61,300 nt of DNA from Gemmatimonas sp. (GCA_011390805.1 JAABRT010000017.1:1-61300), one strand, 5' to 3'. Shown: positions 51,182 through 60,098, numbered from the stretch's first letter. The notes: generated by a model not told the origin, from the letters alone. Numbers and translations: made by a program.

Positions 51182-53458
51182 ATGAACTCCACCACGCCCG
51201 CCATGCACCGTTTCACGCCGCACCGCCGTCGTCCATGCGCCCGTCATTCGTCAGGCGCAGTATACCTCGCGCTCGCCTGGGCCCTGCTGCTCAACGCGTG
51301 CGGAGGTGATCCGACAACGCCACCGCCGCCAGCGCCCCCACCGCCGCCTCCTCCGGTCGCACCTCCGCCGCCAAGCGGACCTGCACCAGCACCTGCCCCG
51401 GTAGTTTCGCAGCTCAGCCCGTCCGTTGTTTCGGCCGAAAGCGATGGCTTTGTATTGACAGTCACCGGTTCTGGTTTCGTAACTGCTTCAACCATCGCCT
51501 GGAATGGTGTGGCGCGTACAACCACGTTTGTTTCGGCCACTGAACTGACAACTGCAGTGCTGGCCACTGACGTCGAATCAGAAGGAAGCGCAGCCGTCAC
51601 AGTTTCCACACCCACACCGGGCGGCGGAACGAGCGACAGCTTGACGTTCAAGGTTGAGCCTGCGCCGGTGGCGGTCGTTGAAGTGGCCGCGGTGGACTCG
51701 CTTCTTGTTCCGGCACAAACAGCACAGCTCGTAGCGAGCACACGCTCCGCCAAAGGCACACTGCTGAGCGACCGCACACTTTCATGGCGCACCAGCGACA
51801 GTACAATAGCAGTCGTTGACACGACCGGAATGGTGACGGCTGTTTCTCCCGGCGTGGCCACGATCTCTGCGGTGAGCAACGGTGTGAATGCATCAGTGCA
51901 GTTCGATGTCGTGCCCGGTGGCGTAGTCACTGCGTCCGGCGGCACTGTGGCGCATAGCAACTTGGCGCTTGTCTTTGCAGCGGGCGCTGTTGACACCACT
52001 ACAATCATCACGGTTGCATCAGTCAGCGAGCTGCCGGATACCACCAACGTCATTGCCGGTACCGCATGGCGTTTTCAACCAGCAGGTCGGACGTTTTCGG
52101 CGCCTGTCACCGTGCGTCTGTCCTACGCCTCCGATGCACTGCATGCGGGTATGAGCAAAGACGAGCTGCTCGTTCACAGGTGGGATGGACAAAGCTGGAT
52201 GGTGCTCGAGAACGCCAGCGCTGACACCGCGGCAAACATCACCGAAGCACGAACATTCAACTCGGGGCTGTTTGCGGTGGTGCGAGTGCTGAAAGCGCCT
52301 GCGGTGCCTGAATGGCAACGTGTGACCGGACATCCGGGCGAAGCATGGGCCGACCGCTGGGGAGACTGGACGGTGGCTGCCGGGAGACTGTGGGTGGTGG
52401 AAAACGAGCCTTACGGGGATCGGTCTCCGCAGATCCATTGGAGTGAGGACGGCATTTCGTGGCAGTCGATTGATGCGCGCTCCCTAGGACTGCCGACACA
52501 ACCAAATACATCCGTCGCTTGGTGCTGCAACTCCACGCTTGTCACCGGGACGGAGAACGAGATAGTCATCGTCAAGAACTTGATCACTGAGGGCAGTAAT
52601 CTCGCTACGGGCACCATAAGAAAATCTGCCCCTTGGGTGGTTCGCGGAACGCCAGGCAACTTCACGGTCCAGGGCCCAGCCAACGCACCGGGGCTTGATC
52701 CGGCGCGGATCCCGTCAAACGGACAGTATAGCTTCGGTATCTTGGGAATGTCCGGTGGGAAAGCCGCCTGGGGCGATCGCGTGGTACTGTTGGCGCGCGC
52801 CACCTGGTGGTACCCCTTCGCGACCACGGACCAAAGCTTCCTGTCACTCACCAGCGGCGCCGAAAAGACGTGGCAAATGTTCGCGCGACGCGCTGCTCCG
52901 TGGGGTGCGGGCTCCTTCCAATGGATCACCGCCGCAGCCGGTACGCCGTGGGGATTCTTTGCCGTTGGGCACATTGGTCTTGACACAAAGTTCTGGTTCT
53001 CGGCCGACGGCCAAAACTGGAACGTAGCCGACGACCCCGTCGGCGCCTTCGGTGGCTCACGCGACGATAATTCAAAGGTGTGGTCGGGTACTATGATGTA
53101 CGGCAAACACGGGCTGGTGATGGCGCGGGTTCGGGACACGCCGTCGGCGCAGATTGCGGCCTGGCGAACCGACGACGGGAAGACCTGGCGGGAGTCTGTT
53201 ATTTCGGATGAGACGTACGGCGATCCGCGGGGCTTTGTGGCCGGTGAGCATTACATTGTCGCAGCGCCCGATACATCGCGGGTCAACAGTCGTCTGCTGC
53301 GATACGTGTGGGTGTCACTCGACGCACAAGAGTGGGTGCGCATACCGGAGGGGCCGCGATTCACACAGATCATCGGGTGGCGGGGACGGTTATGGGGCTT
53401 TCGCAGTGGCGAAGTCTGGGAGTTGGATATCTCGGGTGTGGGGGGGAAGAAGAAGTAG
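51182..53458 (+). CDS. lipoprotein with IPT/TIG, Ig-like and ZU5-like domains
   Basis: This 758-residue protein has a lipoprotein signal (VYLALAWALLLNAC) and a proline-rich spacer (PPPPAPPPPPPP). An IPT/TIG domain (about 75-155), a Big_2-like Ig domain (SDSTIAVVDTTGMVTAVSPG, about 165-245) and a ZU5-like domain (about 248-355) follow. The C-terminal half (about 370-750) has repeated SxDGxxW-like turns (HWSEDGISW, FSADGQNW, RTDDGKTW), as in Asp-box or sialidase-like propellers. Such proteins are surface-exposed and may bind glycans or other proteins; no catalytic residues are evident. A shorter start at the ATG 51203 also works. Confidence 0.78.
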   Translation: MNSTTPAMHRFTPHRRRPCARHSSGAVYLALAWALLLNACGGDPTTPPPPAPPPPPPPVAPPPPSGPAPAPAPVVSQLSPSVVSAESDGFVLTVTGSGFVTASTIAWNGVARTTTFVSATELTTAVLATDVESEGSAAVTVSTPTPGGGTSDSLTFKVEPAPVAVVEVAAVDSLLVPAQTAQLVASTRSAKGTLLSDRTLSWRTSDSTIAVVDTTGMVTAVSPGVATISAVSNGVNASVQFDVVPGGVVTASGGTVAHSNLALVFAAGAVDTTTIITVASVSELPDTTNVIAGTAWRFQPAGRTFSAPVTVRLSYASDALHAGMSKDELLVHRWDGQSWMVLENASADTAANITEARTFNSGLFAVVRVLKAPAVPEWQRVTGHPGEAWADRWGDWTVAAGRLWVVENEPYGDRSPQIHWSEDGISWQSIDARSLGLPTQPNTSVAWCCNSTLVTGTENEIVIVKNLITEGSNLATGTIRKSAPWVVRGTPGNFTVQGPANAPGLDPARIPSNGQYSFGILGMSGGKAAWGDRVVLLARATWWYPFATTDQSFLSLTSGAEKTWQMFARRAAPWGAGSFQWITAAAGTPWGFFAVGHIGLDTKFWFSADGQNWNVADDPVGAFGGSRDDNSKVWSGTMMYGKHGLVMARVRDTPSAQIAAWRTDDGKTWRESVISDETYGDPRGFVAGEHYIVAAPDTSRVNSRLLRYVWVSLDAQEWVRIPEGPRFTQIIGWRGRLWGFRSGEVWELDISGVGGKKK

Positions 53459-53563
53459 CGCGCGACTTCTGCGATACCGTGCGGCGAGTCTTGAACTCGC
53501 GGGCATCGTGGGCGCAATGTTGCGTTGTGGTTGCTGACCCACCTACCCCCGCATCCTGTTCCT

Positions 53564-54589
53564 ATGCCCCGCCGCCTGCTCTCACTTCTCGTAACCGTCG
53601 CCCTGCTTGGCAGCAGCGTTGCGCTTCGCCGCTTCGAAGACCGCGTGCTCACCGCGCAGGCGCAAGCGCCGCGCTGGTACAAAGGCAATACCCACACGCA
53701 CACGCTCAACAGCGACGGCGATTCGCATCCCGACGATGTGGTGAAGTGGTATCGATCACACGGTTATCAGTTTGTGGTAATCACCGATCACAACGTGATC
53801 ACCAGCGTAGATGGACTCAATGCATTGCACGGCCTTGATTCGCGCTTTCTGGTCATTCGCGGTGAAGAAGTGACGGACAGATTCGGCGGCAAGCCACTGC
53901 ACATCAACGCGCTCGCGCCATCGCGGTTAGTCACACCGCAGGGCGGCACCAGCGCGCTCGACGTGGTGCAGCGCAACGTGCAGGCCATCCGCGCGGCTGA
54001 CGCGGTGCCGCACGTCAACCATCCGAGCTTCGGTTGGGCGCTCTCGGCCAACGAACTCGCGCAGGTGCGCGACCTCAAGCTGTTCGAGATCTTTAACGGG
54101 CACCCGCAGGTCAATAACGAGGGCGGTGGCGGTGTGCCGTCGCTTGAGATGATGTGGGATCAGATTCTATCACGCGGCGTGTTGCTGTACGGACTCGCTG
54201 TTGATGACGCACATCATTTCAAGCGACACGATGACCGTACCGCGTCACGTCCCGGCAAGGGGTGGGTGTTCGTACGTGCCGATACATTGTCACCGCGCGC
54301 GATCCTTGAGGCGTTGGAGCGCGGGGAGTTCTACTCGTCAACGGGTGTTGAGCTGAACGACTACGTGGTGACGGACAGTACGATCACCGTCACCGTGCGC
54401 GAGACCGCCTGGAGCAAGTATCGCATTCAGTTTATCGGGCGTGGTGGTGCGGTACTGCAGGAGACCTTGGAGAGTCCGGCCACGTACCGCTTTCGTGGTG
54501 ACGAAGGTTACGTGCGCGCGCGGGTGCTGGAGTCGAACGGGGACCGGGCGTGGGGGCAGCCCGTGATGGTGAAGTCATCAGCGGACTGA
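53564..54589 (+). CDS. PHP-domain phosphoesterase-like protein, exported
   Basis: This 341-residue protein has a signal peptide (MPRRLLSLLVTVALLGSSVA) and a PHP domain. The metal-binding residues are in NTHTHTLNSDGD, VITDHNVI, EEVTD, VNHPSF and VDDAHHF, so the active site looks intact. PHP enzymes cleave phosphate esters with a tri-metal centre. Here the exported location suggests a periplasmic or surface phosphatase or nuclease. A beta-domain (about 255-335) follows. A small hairpin (GCGAGT and ACTCGC, 53484-53500) separates it from the previous gene. Confidence 0.84.
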   Translation: MPRRLLSLLVTVALLGSSVALRRFEDRVLTAQAQAPRWYKGNTHTHTLNSDGDSHPDDVVKWYRSHGYQFVVITDHNVITSVDGLNALHGLDSRFLVIRGEEVTDRFGGKPLHINALAPSRLVTPQGGTSALDVVQRNVQAIRAADAVPHVNHPSFGWALSANELAQVRDLKLFEIFNGHPQVNNEGGGGVPSLEMMWDQILSRGVLLYGLAVDDAHHFKRHDDRTASRPGKGWVFVRADTLSPRAILEALERGEFYSSTGVELNDYVVTDSTITVTVRETAWSKYRIQFIGRGGAVLQETLESPATYRFRGDEGYVRARVLESNGDRAWGQPVMVKSSAD

Positions 54590-54597
54590 TGCCGCGT

Positions 54598-55245
54598 TCA
54601 CCTCACCCCGCCATACGGTGGTGTGAAGCTGAGTCCGAGATCGAACGTGAAATAGTTGACGCCATTTGACGGTGTGTTTGGCACGGACACACCGGGAATG
54701 GTCGCCTTCAAATTCTGTCCCACGTAGCGCAACTGCGGCGTCAACGCCAACATGCCGGCCAGTGCAATGTTTCCACCAATGCCAATTTCGTAACCGGGCG
54801 CGCGATCCGTTGTGAGCCTATTGCCTGAGGAGTTGCCGCCGTACACACCTTCAAGCGTATTGAAAGTCACGCCGCCTTTCAGGAACGGACGAAAGCGCGT
54901 CATCATGTTGGGCATCAGCTTGGCACCCACCGAAACGCCCTGCAGCTTGAACTCACCATTGTTGGTGCAGCTGCTGGTTTCACAGTCGAAATTGATTCTG
55001 TCGAATCCGGCGTACACGCCGAACATGCCGAGCGAGACACCGAGGTCGAGTCCGTAGCCGAAACCACTCTTGGCACCCTTGATGAGTGCGTCGTTTGGTG
55101 TGGCACCAGTTTCGGCAAATGCGCCGGTCGGGAATGCGCCCGTGCCTCGCAGTCCAATCGAAAAGGACTGTGCGTGGCTGCTGTGAGCGGAGCACATGAT
55201 CAGCAGCATCGTGAGCGCAACGAGGGCGCGATGGTAGGGAGTCAT
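54598..55245 (-). CDS. outer-membrane beta-barrel protein
   Basis: This 215-residue protein has a signal peptide (LVALTMLLIMCSAHSSHAQ, start MTPYHRAL at 55245). Alternating-residue strands follow, ending with FDLGLSFTPPYG, as in small outer-membrane barrels of the OmpW/OmpA-like or porin_OMP_beta-brl type. Two cysteines (FDCETSSC) may form a loop disulfide. No transport substrate can be named. It converges on the PHP gene with an 8-base gap. Confidence 0.75.
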   Translation of the reverse strand: MTPYHRALVALTMLLIMCSAHSSHAQSFSIGLRGTGAFPTGAFAETGATPNDALIKGAKSGFGYGLDLGVSLGMFGVYAGFDRINFDCETSSCTNNGEFKLQGVSVGAKLMPNMMTRFRPFLKGGVTFNTLEGVYGGNSSGNRLTTDRAPGYEIGIGGNIALAGMLALTPQLRYVGQNLKATIPGVSVPNTPSNGVNYFTFDLGLSFTPPYGGVR

Positions 55246-55338
55246 ACCAAACAGAGGCGCAGAAATCACGGCTGGGCCGCCACAGTTACCGAACAACGGC
55301 AACAGGCTACGCAACGAGCGGAGATGTCGAGCCACCCG

Positions 55339-55656
55339 TTATGAACGGCGCCACTCTATGAGAAATGGATACAGCAGGGCATAGAGCGTGAATGTCGACA
55401 CGCCGACGCCGGCAAACAACACGATCAGCCACCACGGCAGGGCAACGATGTCAAATGCGCCCTGCAGCGCCATCACAACGCCTCCCAGAAGGAACGATGT
55501 CAGGCCGGTGGCCCAGAGTTGAGCCAGCACTCGTCCTCCCGCGCCCGCAGCCAACAACTCGCGCCGGCGCACACGGGGCGGACTGCCCGGATCGCTGTAC
55601 GCTTTGGCGAACAAGGCACAGAGCAGCAGCGACGTTACCAGTTGCAACCAGTGCAT
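55339..55656 (-). CDS. small hypothetical membrane protein
   Basis: This 105-residue protein has three hydrophobic helices (about 3-19, 46-66 and 70-97) and a basic loop (RVRRRELL). No family is recognised. It lies upstream of the beta-barrel gene in the same direction with a 93-base gap, so it may have its own transcript. The start is ATG 55656 (MHWLQLVTS). Confidence 0.6.
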   Translation of the reverse strand: MHWLQLVTSLLLCALFAKAYSDPGSPPRVRRRELLAAGAGGRVLAQLWATGLTSFLLGGVVMALQGAFDIVALPWWLIVLFAGVGVSTFTLYALLYPFLIEWRRS

Positions 55657-55835
55657 GCGTTCTTGGCGGGGAGAGGATCGTCAGGTGACAGCGACGTGTA
55701 TGCCTGAAAGGTGCGGTGCTCACCGTTCGGGAGCAAGATGAGGCTGGCCCTGCATGCTGGCATCGTTCGTCTGTACTGTTCACGCACAGGATTGGCCAGG
55801 CGGGTCAACCCGAAGTTCAGATCCGGGAGGTTCGT

Positions 55836-56279
55836 TTGCTCAACCAAGTTTCGCACGTCACTGGCGAGCGTGCGCGAGACGCTTCGCGTCGCAGGGTGAT
55901 CAGTCTGTCTCTGCTCGCGTTGTCGCTCGGCACCACCACCGCATGCGACAATCCGTTCTCGTTTGCCGACTGTCTCAGCATTGGTGTGCAAGGAATCACG
56001 GCCACCGTGGTTGACGCATCAACCGGGTTAGCGCCCAGCACGCCACCCAGCATGCGTTTGACGGACGGTACGTACATCGAAAACGTGACAGGTGTGCTGC
56101 AGGGAACGGACCCAGTGCAACTCGGCGGTGCAGTAGAACGACCAGGCGTGTATCAGGCTACCTTCTCGGCGGAAGGTTACAACACGGTGGTGCGCCAGAA
56201 CCTTGCAGTGCGACGCAGTGGGCAATGCAGCTACCTGCAGCCGGTAAGGCTCGACGTGGAGATGGTGGCTGTGCGTTGA
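55836..56279 (+). CDS. small lipoprotein with carboxypeptidase-regulatory-like domain
   Basis: This 147-residue protein has a lipoprotein signal (VISLSLLALSLGTTTAC, Cys at about 36) and a short beta domain resembling carboxypeptidase regulatory-like folds (ITATVVDASTGLAP, GVYQATFSAEGYNTVVRQNLAV). The start is TTG at 55836, supported by GGGAGG at 55825-55830 with a 5-base spacing; upstream starts would place the signal 75 or more residues into the protein. Function unknown; probably an envelope protein. Confidence 0.7.
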   Translation: MLNQVSHVTGERARDASRRRVISLSLLALSLGTTTACDNPFSFADCLSIGVQGITATVVDASTGLAPSTPPSMRLTDGTYIENVTGVLQGTDPVQLGGAVERPGVYQATFSAEGYNTVVRQNLAVRRSGQCSYLQPVRLDVEMVAVR

Positions 56280-56294
56280 TTGCCTCCGCTGTCG

Positions 56295-56606
56295 TCAGCC
56301 TTCAGCCGCCCTCGGCAGCACACGGGCCAGCAGCGACTCCCATACAGCATCAACCGCGTCGATCGCGGCCTGGTCTACCGACGCACCATCGAGGCGATTG
56401 AGCAACCGCTTGCGGTTGCGGTGATAGTAGGTCGCATAGCGCTCCGAAGCCTGAGCAGCCGGCTGGTTATTGGCATACCACGCGGCAACCACCGCCAGCG
56501 TGGCTTCATTCCATGACTTGGCCGGAAGCGAACCCTCCTCGTACTGGAGCACAAGATCCCACTGCCATGAGCGGTGTTCAGCGGTATGTGTATCGGGGTT
56601 GGACAT
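56295..56606 (-). CDS. conserved hypothetical protein
   Basis: This 103-residue cytoplasmic protein is rich in Trp, Tyr and Ala (SWQWDLVLQYEEGSLPAKSW, then AAWYANNQPAAQASERYATY). It has no signal, membrane segment or known domain. The start MSNPDTHTAEH at 56606 is the only ATG that avoids an implausible basic N-terminus. It sits 139 bases downstream of the membrane protein gene in the same direction. Confidence 0.6.
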   Translation of the reverse strand: MSNPDTHTAEHRSWQWDLVLQYEEGSLPAKSWNEATLAVVAAWYANNQPAAQASERYATYYHRNRKRLLNRLDGASVDQAAIDAVDAVWESLLARVLPRAAEG

Positions 56607-56745
56607 AACAGGGATGACGCTCAGGTGAGGGCGATGAGGTGCAGCGTTGAAGCGAAGAATATTTGCGGCGCCTCGTATGTGCACAGGTCGCAGTTCTGCG
56701 ACGCACACCAGCGAGTTTGGCCGAGCAGCGCCACACGGTGGGCCA

Positions 56746-57111
56746 TCACGGCCGAGAGCGTGCGCTCCACCACTGGAACGAACCGAGAAGCACGAGCATG
56801 AGTCCAAGCGACCCACCAAGCAGCACCAATACGCGATCGCCAGCCGGTACGCCACCAAGCAAGGCGCTCAGCATGAACAGGAACAGTGCTGCACCCGTTG
56901 CGATGAAGAACTTTGGCAGCTGCTGCGGATAGCGTAACTCGACAAACAGTTTGGCGGCCGCCAACAATGCCCCACCGGCAAGGAAGCCCGGACTGAGAGG
57001 TTGTCCGAATACTTTGAGCAACACAACCGTGAACACGATATAACTCAGCGTGCCGCGAAGGACAGACACTGAGGCCGGGCGCGCGGGTGCAACTGCTGTC
57101 TCGGAGCGCAT
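56746..57111 (-). CDS. hypothetical membrane protein
   Basis: This 121-residue protein has about four hydrophobic helices (about 18-35, 41-57, 68-86 and 92-111) and no recognised family. I place the start at ATG 57111 (MRSETAVAPARP), which leaves a short Ala/Pro lead before the first helix. A TTG at 57189, directly after the reductase stop, would give 26 more residues. It follows the ferredoxin reductase gene in the same direction and may be co-transcribed with it. Confidence 0.6.
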   Translation of the reverse strand: MRSETAVAPARPASVSVLRGTLSYIVFTVVLLKVFGQPLSPGFLAGGALLAAAKLFVELRYPQQLPKFFIATGAALFLFMLSALLGGVPAGDRVLVLLGGSLGLMLVLLGSFQWWSARSRP

Positions 57112-57189
57112 ACGCTGAAACTGTTCTTCGTTCGTTAAGCTGTCAACGGAAACGGCTCCGCGCTCAAGGAGAGCGCACCCAACGCGCAA

Positions 57190-58581
57190 CTATCGTCGGG
57201 CGTCTGCGATGATCGACAGCATCTCCTGCACGTCCGTAATCTTGACCCGCGGACGTCCCAAGGCGGCGCCGCGTTCCTGTTCTACCTTGTCGAGCGTCTG
57301 CCAATCGGCCCAGCTGGTCACCGTGACGCCGCGCTCAGCCAGCAACGCGTCGATGGTTGATACGTCATCGGCCACGGTCGATAGCGTACCGGCAGCGATG
57401 TCAGACAGCAGCTGCGCGACCGTATCAGCAGCACACACCTTGTTGGTACCGATGACGCCCTGCGGGCCGCGCTTGATCCAGCCGGCCACGTACAGCCCAG
57501 GCACAGCGGTGACGCTGCCGGCTGCGTCCGTCACCCGTCCGTTTGCGTTGGGCACGACGCCTCGACGATCGTCAAACGGGACGCCGGACATGGACATGCC
57601 CTTGTAACCAACCGACCGGAACACGAGCCCAACGGGTAGTGTCTGCGTCTCGTCTGTGGCAACGGCGCGCACCCCGCCGCGCCCATCACTCTCAAGACGG
57701 TTGCGCACAATCGTCATGCCCTCAACACGGTCGGTACCGTGCAACTCAACCGGCGACGCATTGAAGTGAAAGACCACCTGACGACGCGCGCCGGTAAGCG
57801 GACGGGCAGCCCAGCCGCGCAACACCTCCAGGTTCTTGGCCGGGTTGCGGTCTTCCATCGCGGCCAGCTGCGCTTCGCTGGCGGCATCGAGCTCGAGATC
57901 ACGCGGGTTCACGATGACGTCCACACCATCCAGCTCGCCCAGCTCGCGCAACTCCGGAGTGGTGCACGCCGCCTGCACCGGTCCTCGGCGCGCCACCAGA
58001 CGAATGGTTTGTACAGCTGATTCGTTCAGTGCGTTGAGCGCGTGTTCGGCGAGATCGGTGGTTGCCAGTACCGTTGCCGGCTTGGCCAGTATGCGCGCCA
58101 CATCCATAGCCACATTGCCAATGCCAATCACCGCGACTTCACGCTGCGTGAGATCAAACGTACGCGCCGCGTAATCGGGATGACCGTTGTACCACGCAAC
58201 AAACTCCGTGGCCGCGTGACTGCCCGGCAATGTCTCACCCGGAATGCCCAGCGTGCGATCAGTTTCGGCGCCGTAACAGAGAATCAGTGCGTGATAGCGC
58301 GCGCGCAGTTCGTCAATCGTGACATCCTGCCCCACGCGCACATGCCCGAGATAGCGAAAGCCCGGCTGCGCGGCAATGCGGTCGAATATGCGCGTGACGG
58401 ATTTGATCTTCGGGTGATCGGGCGCGACGCCGCCGCGCACGAGACCGAACGGGATGGGCAGGCGGTCAATGAGATCGATGGCGATACCGGGCGCCCCCTT
58501 CTGGAGCGCTTCTGCCGCATAAAAACCAGACGGGCCCGATCCAACGATCGCGACCCGTGGTGATGTTGTGGTTGTGGACAT
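57190..58581 (-). CDS. fprA: FprA-type ferredoxin/adrenodoxin-NADP reductase
   Basis: This 463-residue flavoprotein belongs to the adrenodoxin-reductase/FprA family. It has the FAD motif GSGPSGFYAAEAL, the signature PFGLVRGGVAPDHPKIK, the NADP-binding GIGNVAMDVARIL, and the C-terminal YVAGWIKRGPQGVIGTNK segment. It moves electrons between NADPH and ferredoxin. Unlike the GltD-like protein at 14769-16643 it has no Fe-S domain of its own. The small membrane protein gene downstream may be in the same transcript. Confidence 0.92.
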   Translation of the reverse strand: MSTTTTSPRVAIVGSGPSGFYAAEALQKGAPGIAIDLIDRLPIPFGLVRGGVAPDHPKIKSVTRIFDRIAAQPGFRYLGHVRVGQDVTIDELRARYHALILCYGAETDRTLGIPGETLPGSHAATEFVAWYNGHPDYAARTFDLTQREVAVIGIGNVAMDVARILAKPATVLATTDLAEHALNALNESAVQTIRLVARRGPVQAACTTPELRELGELDGVDVIVNPRDLELDAASEAQLAAMEDRNPAKNLEVLRGWAARPLTGARRQVVFHFNASPVELHGTDRVEGMTIVRNRLESDGRGGVRAVATDETQTLPVGLVFRSVGYKGMSMSGVPFDDRRGVVPNANGRVTDAAGSVTAVPGLYVAGWIKRGPQGVIGTNKVCAADTVAQLLSDIAAGTLSTVADDVSTIDALLAERGVTVTSWADWQTLDKVEQERGAALGRPRVKITDVQEMLSIIADARR

Positions 58582-58611
58582 GAAGTGAAGGATAATCGGA
58601 GCACACTCACG

Positions 58612-58944
58612 TTACAGCGCAAAGGGCTGTCGCTTGCGACACGTGGCGCGGTCGCGGTCGGAGAGACTGCCGGCTTTGCGGATCACCAGAGACACGTCAA
58701 GGGTGAAGAGCTTCCAGCGCACGATGGAGGGCACCGGCAGGCCAGTTCGGGAGAGATCCCGGATGCTCACATCTCCTGGCCACGTGTTGTGCGCGGCGGT
58801 CGTGATCATGGCGAGCACTAGATGGTTAGCGGCTGAGTTGAATGCCTTCGCGGAGCACACCAGCGCCGGCCGTCGTTTGGTCGCATCGCGGTCGGAAAAC
58901 GGAAATGGCACGACCACCACATCGCCCGGACTATAGGTCAGCAT
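58612..58944 (-). CDS. mazF: MazF/PemK-type mRNA interferase toxin
   Basis: This 110-residue toxin has the PemK/MazF fold: LTYSPGDVVVVPFPFSDRD, RRPALVCSAKAFNSA, LAMITTAAHNTWPGDV and PSIVRWKLFTLD. It would cleave mRNA or other RNA at specific short sites. The start ATG 58944 lies 14 bases inside the antitoxin gene, and the long upstream frame is a shadow of that gene. The broken copy at 50974-51096 is almost identical over its first 30 codons. Confidence 0.9.
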   Translation of the reverse strand: MLTYSPGDVVVVPFPFSDRDATKRRPALVCSAKAFNSAANHLVLAMITTAAHNTWPGDVSIRDLSRTGLPVPSIVRWKLFTLDVSLVIRKAGSLSDRDRATCRKRQPFAL

Positions 58945-59155
58945 AGGCCGTGCTGTCCTCTTCGGAACCCCACTCCGGCGCCAGCGTTGCCTCGAGCGCC
59001 AGCAACTCGGCGTTCGCGGGCAGGGCACGCCGCAAACTGACCGCGTCGCCCTCGATGATGAACTCGATGCGATCCCCCGCCCCGAGTGACAGAACGTCAC
59101 GCACGGCGCGCGGAATGGTGGCCTGATACTTGGATGTCAGCGTGGACACGGGCAC
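58931..59155 (-). CDS. mazE: AbrB/MazE-type antitoxin
   Basis: This 74-residue protein has a swapped-hairpin AbrB domain (STLTSKYQATIPRAVRDVL, then GAGDRIEFIIEGDAVSL) and a C-terminal toxin-binding tail. The start is GTG at 59155, decided by GGAGGAG at 59160-59166. Upstream the operator repeats at 59167-59199 are placed for autorepression. It overlaps the toxin by 14 bases. Confidence 0.87.
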   Translation of the reverse strand: MPVSTLTSKYQATIPRAVRDVLSLGAGDRIEFIIEGDAVSLRRALPANAELLALEATLAPEWGSEEDSTAYADL

Positions 59156-59166
59156 GATACTCCTCC

Positions 59167-59199
59167 GTAATACTTTGGTAATACGTATTACGGTAATGC
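59167..59199. promoter_or_regulatory. operator repeats of the MazE/MazF module
   Basis: GTAATAC occurs at 59167-59173; a 14-base perfect palindrome (GTAATAC followed by GTATTAC) is at 59178-59191; and GTAATGC is at 59193-59199. This is a cluster of three related boxes immediately upstream of the antitoxin ribosome site, the expected arrangement for AbrB-type autorepression. The leader is therefore very short, and a -10-like TATTAC on the minus strand may lie within the boxes. Confidence 0.65.
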
Positions 59200-59272
59200 G
59201 GTGGACAACATCCGGCCAGTTGGACGAACCCACCATACAACAGTCGCGTTCGCCGACGTGCGCAGGCGCGTG

Positions 59273-59677
59273 TCAGATCTCGTCCAGCCCCTCAGCCTCA
59301 AACTGGATGCCCAGGTGCTCAAGAATCCGGTTCTCGATCTCTGTCCGCAACCCAAGATCTGTCACGCTGCCGTTCCCCTGCACCTTCTCCAGCAGCCGCA
59401 TTTTTGAGATGGTGCGGATCTGTTGCGGCATGACAATGCTCTCGTACTCGGGAGTGATCGCGCCCGCAGGCAGCACCACCTCAAATGGGTAAACCCTGCG
59501 CTTTTTGCCCTCGCGCTTGGTCGCGGGGACCACGGTTACGACGTCGAGACTCGTGTTCACGCCATCGTTGGACACAACGATAACCGGCCGGCGCTCGCCA
59601 GCCTGCTCGCGTCCCACCGCCGGATCCAGATCAGCCCAGAACAGGTCCCAACGTTGCACCGGTCCTGTGTATGCCAC
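59273..59677 (-). CDS. mazF: second MazF/PemK-type toxin
   Basis: This 134-residue toxin is a longer, distinct MazF: VQRWDLFWADLDPAVGREQAGERRPVIVVSND, then VVTVVPATKRE, and SIVMPQQIRTISKMRLLEKV. It is not closely similar to the toxin at 58612-58944, so the two modules are separate acquisitions rather than a recent duplication. It starts 12 bases after the antitoxin stop. Confidence 0.9.
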   Translation of the reverse strand: MAYTGPVQRWDLFWADLDPAVGREQAGERRPVIVVSNDGVNTSLDVVTVVPATKREGKKRRVYPFEVVLPAGAITPEYESIVMPQQIRTISKMRLLEKVQGNGSVTDLGLRTEIENRILEHLGIQFEAEGLDEI

Positions 59678-59689
59678 GTGAGGGTTGAC

Positions 59690-60004
59690 CTACCGGGAAG
59701 ACTTGAGGCCGTCGCTTACAGCCGCGTCGAATGCGCCCGACGTGTCGTTCATGTCGGCGACGAACGCCGGATCATGCGCCGCATCAGCGTACGCCTGGTA
59801 CAACCGCTCTCTGCGGCGTTCCTGGAGCGCGGCGACCACTGCCTGCTCAACGAACACATCGGTGCTCGGCGCCGCCCCGTCATTTACCGCCGCACGGACA
59901 GCCTCGGTCACCTTGGTGTGGAGCCGGAGGGTCACCTTTTTCAGGGGGTCTGCGCTGCTGGACCGGCGTCGGAGTGGGGTACGGTTCTCAATGGTGCTGG
60001 CCAT
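59690..60004 (-). CDS. ribbon-helix-helix-type antitoxin
   Basis: This 104-residue protein has a short basic lead, then a ribbon-helix-helix-like strand and helices (KKVTLRLHTKVTEAVRAAVND, then FVEQAVVAALQERRRERLYQAY) and an acidic C-terminal tail (FVADMNDTSGAFDAAVSDG) suited to toxin binding. Such DNA-binding antitoxins pair with MazF toxins and repress their own promoter. A good sigma-70 promoter lies 66 bases upstream. Confidence 0.8.
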   Translation of the reverse strand: MASTIENRTPLRRRSSSADPLKKVTLRLHTKVTEAVRAAVNDGAAPSTDVFVEQAVVAALQERRRERLYQAYADAAHDPAFVADMNDTSGAFDAAVSDGLKSSR

Positions 60005-60069
60005 GCTGAAGACTGGTTGTGGTAGGCGACGGTATTCGTGCGTGCGAAAAACGCCGAAGGTATGGCAAT

Positions 60070-60098
60070 AAGTATGGCTCTAATGACCTTCCTGTCAA
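60070..60098 (-). promoter_or_regulatory. sigma-70 promoter of the second MazF module
   Basis: On the minus strand TTGACA (60098-60093) is followed after 17 bases by ATACTT (60075-60070). The -35 is a perfect consensus match and the spacing is optimal; the -10 matches in part. The antitoxin ATG is at 60004, leaving a leader of about 60 bases. A direct repeat of TGACAG surrounds the -35 and might be an operator half-site. Confidence 0.6.

Noticed and set aside
51244-52053. 269-codon minus-strand frame rich in Thr, Val, Ser and Gly
   Set aside because: Antisense of the Pro/Thr/Val-rich lipoprotein at 51182-53458; low complexity is inherited from that gene.
58945-59100. 52-residue N-terminal extension of the MazF toxin
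   Set aside because: This stretch is the antitoxin gene read in another frame; the toxin fold starts at the ATG at 58944.
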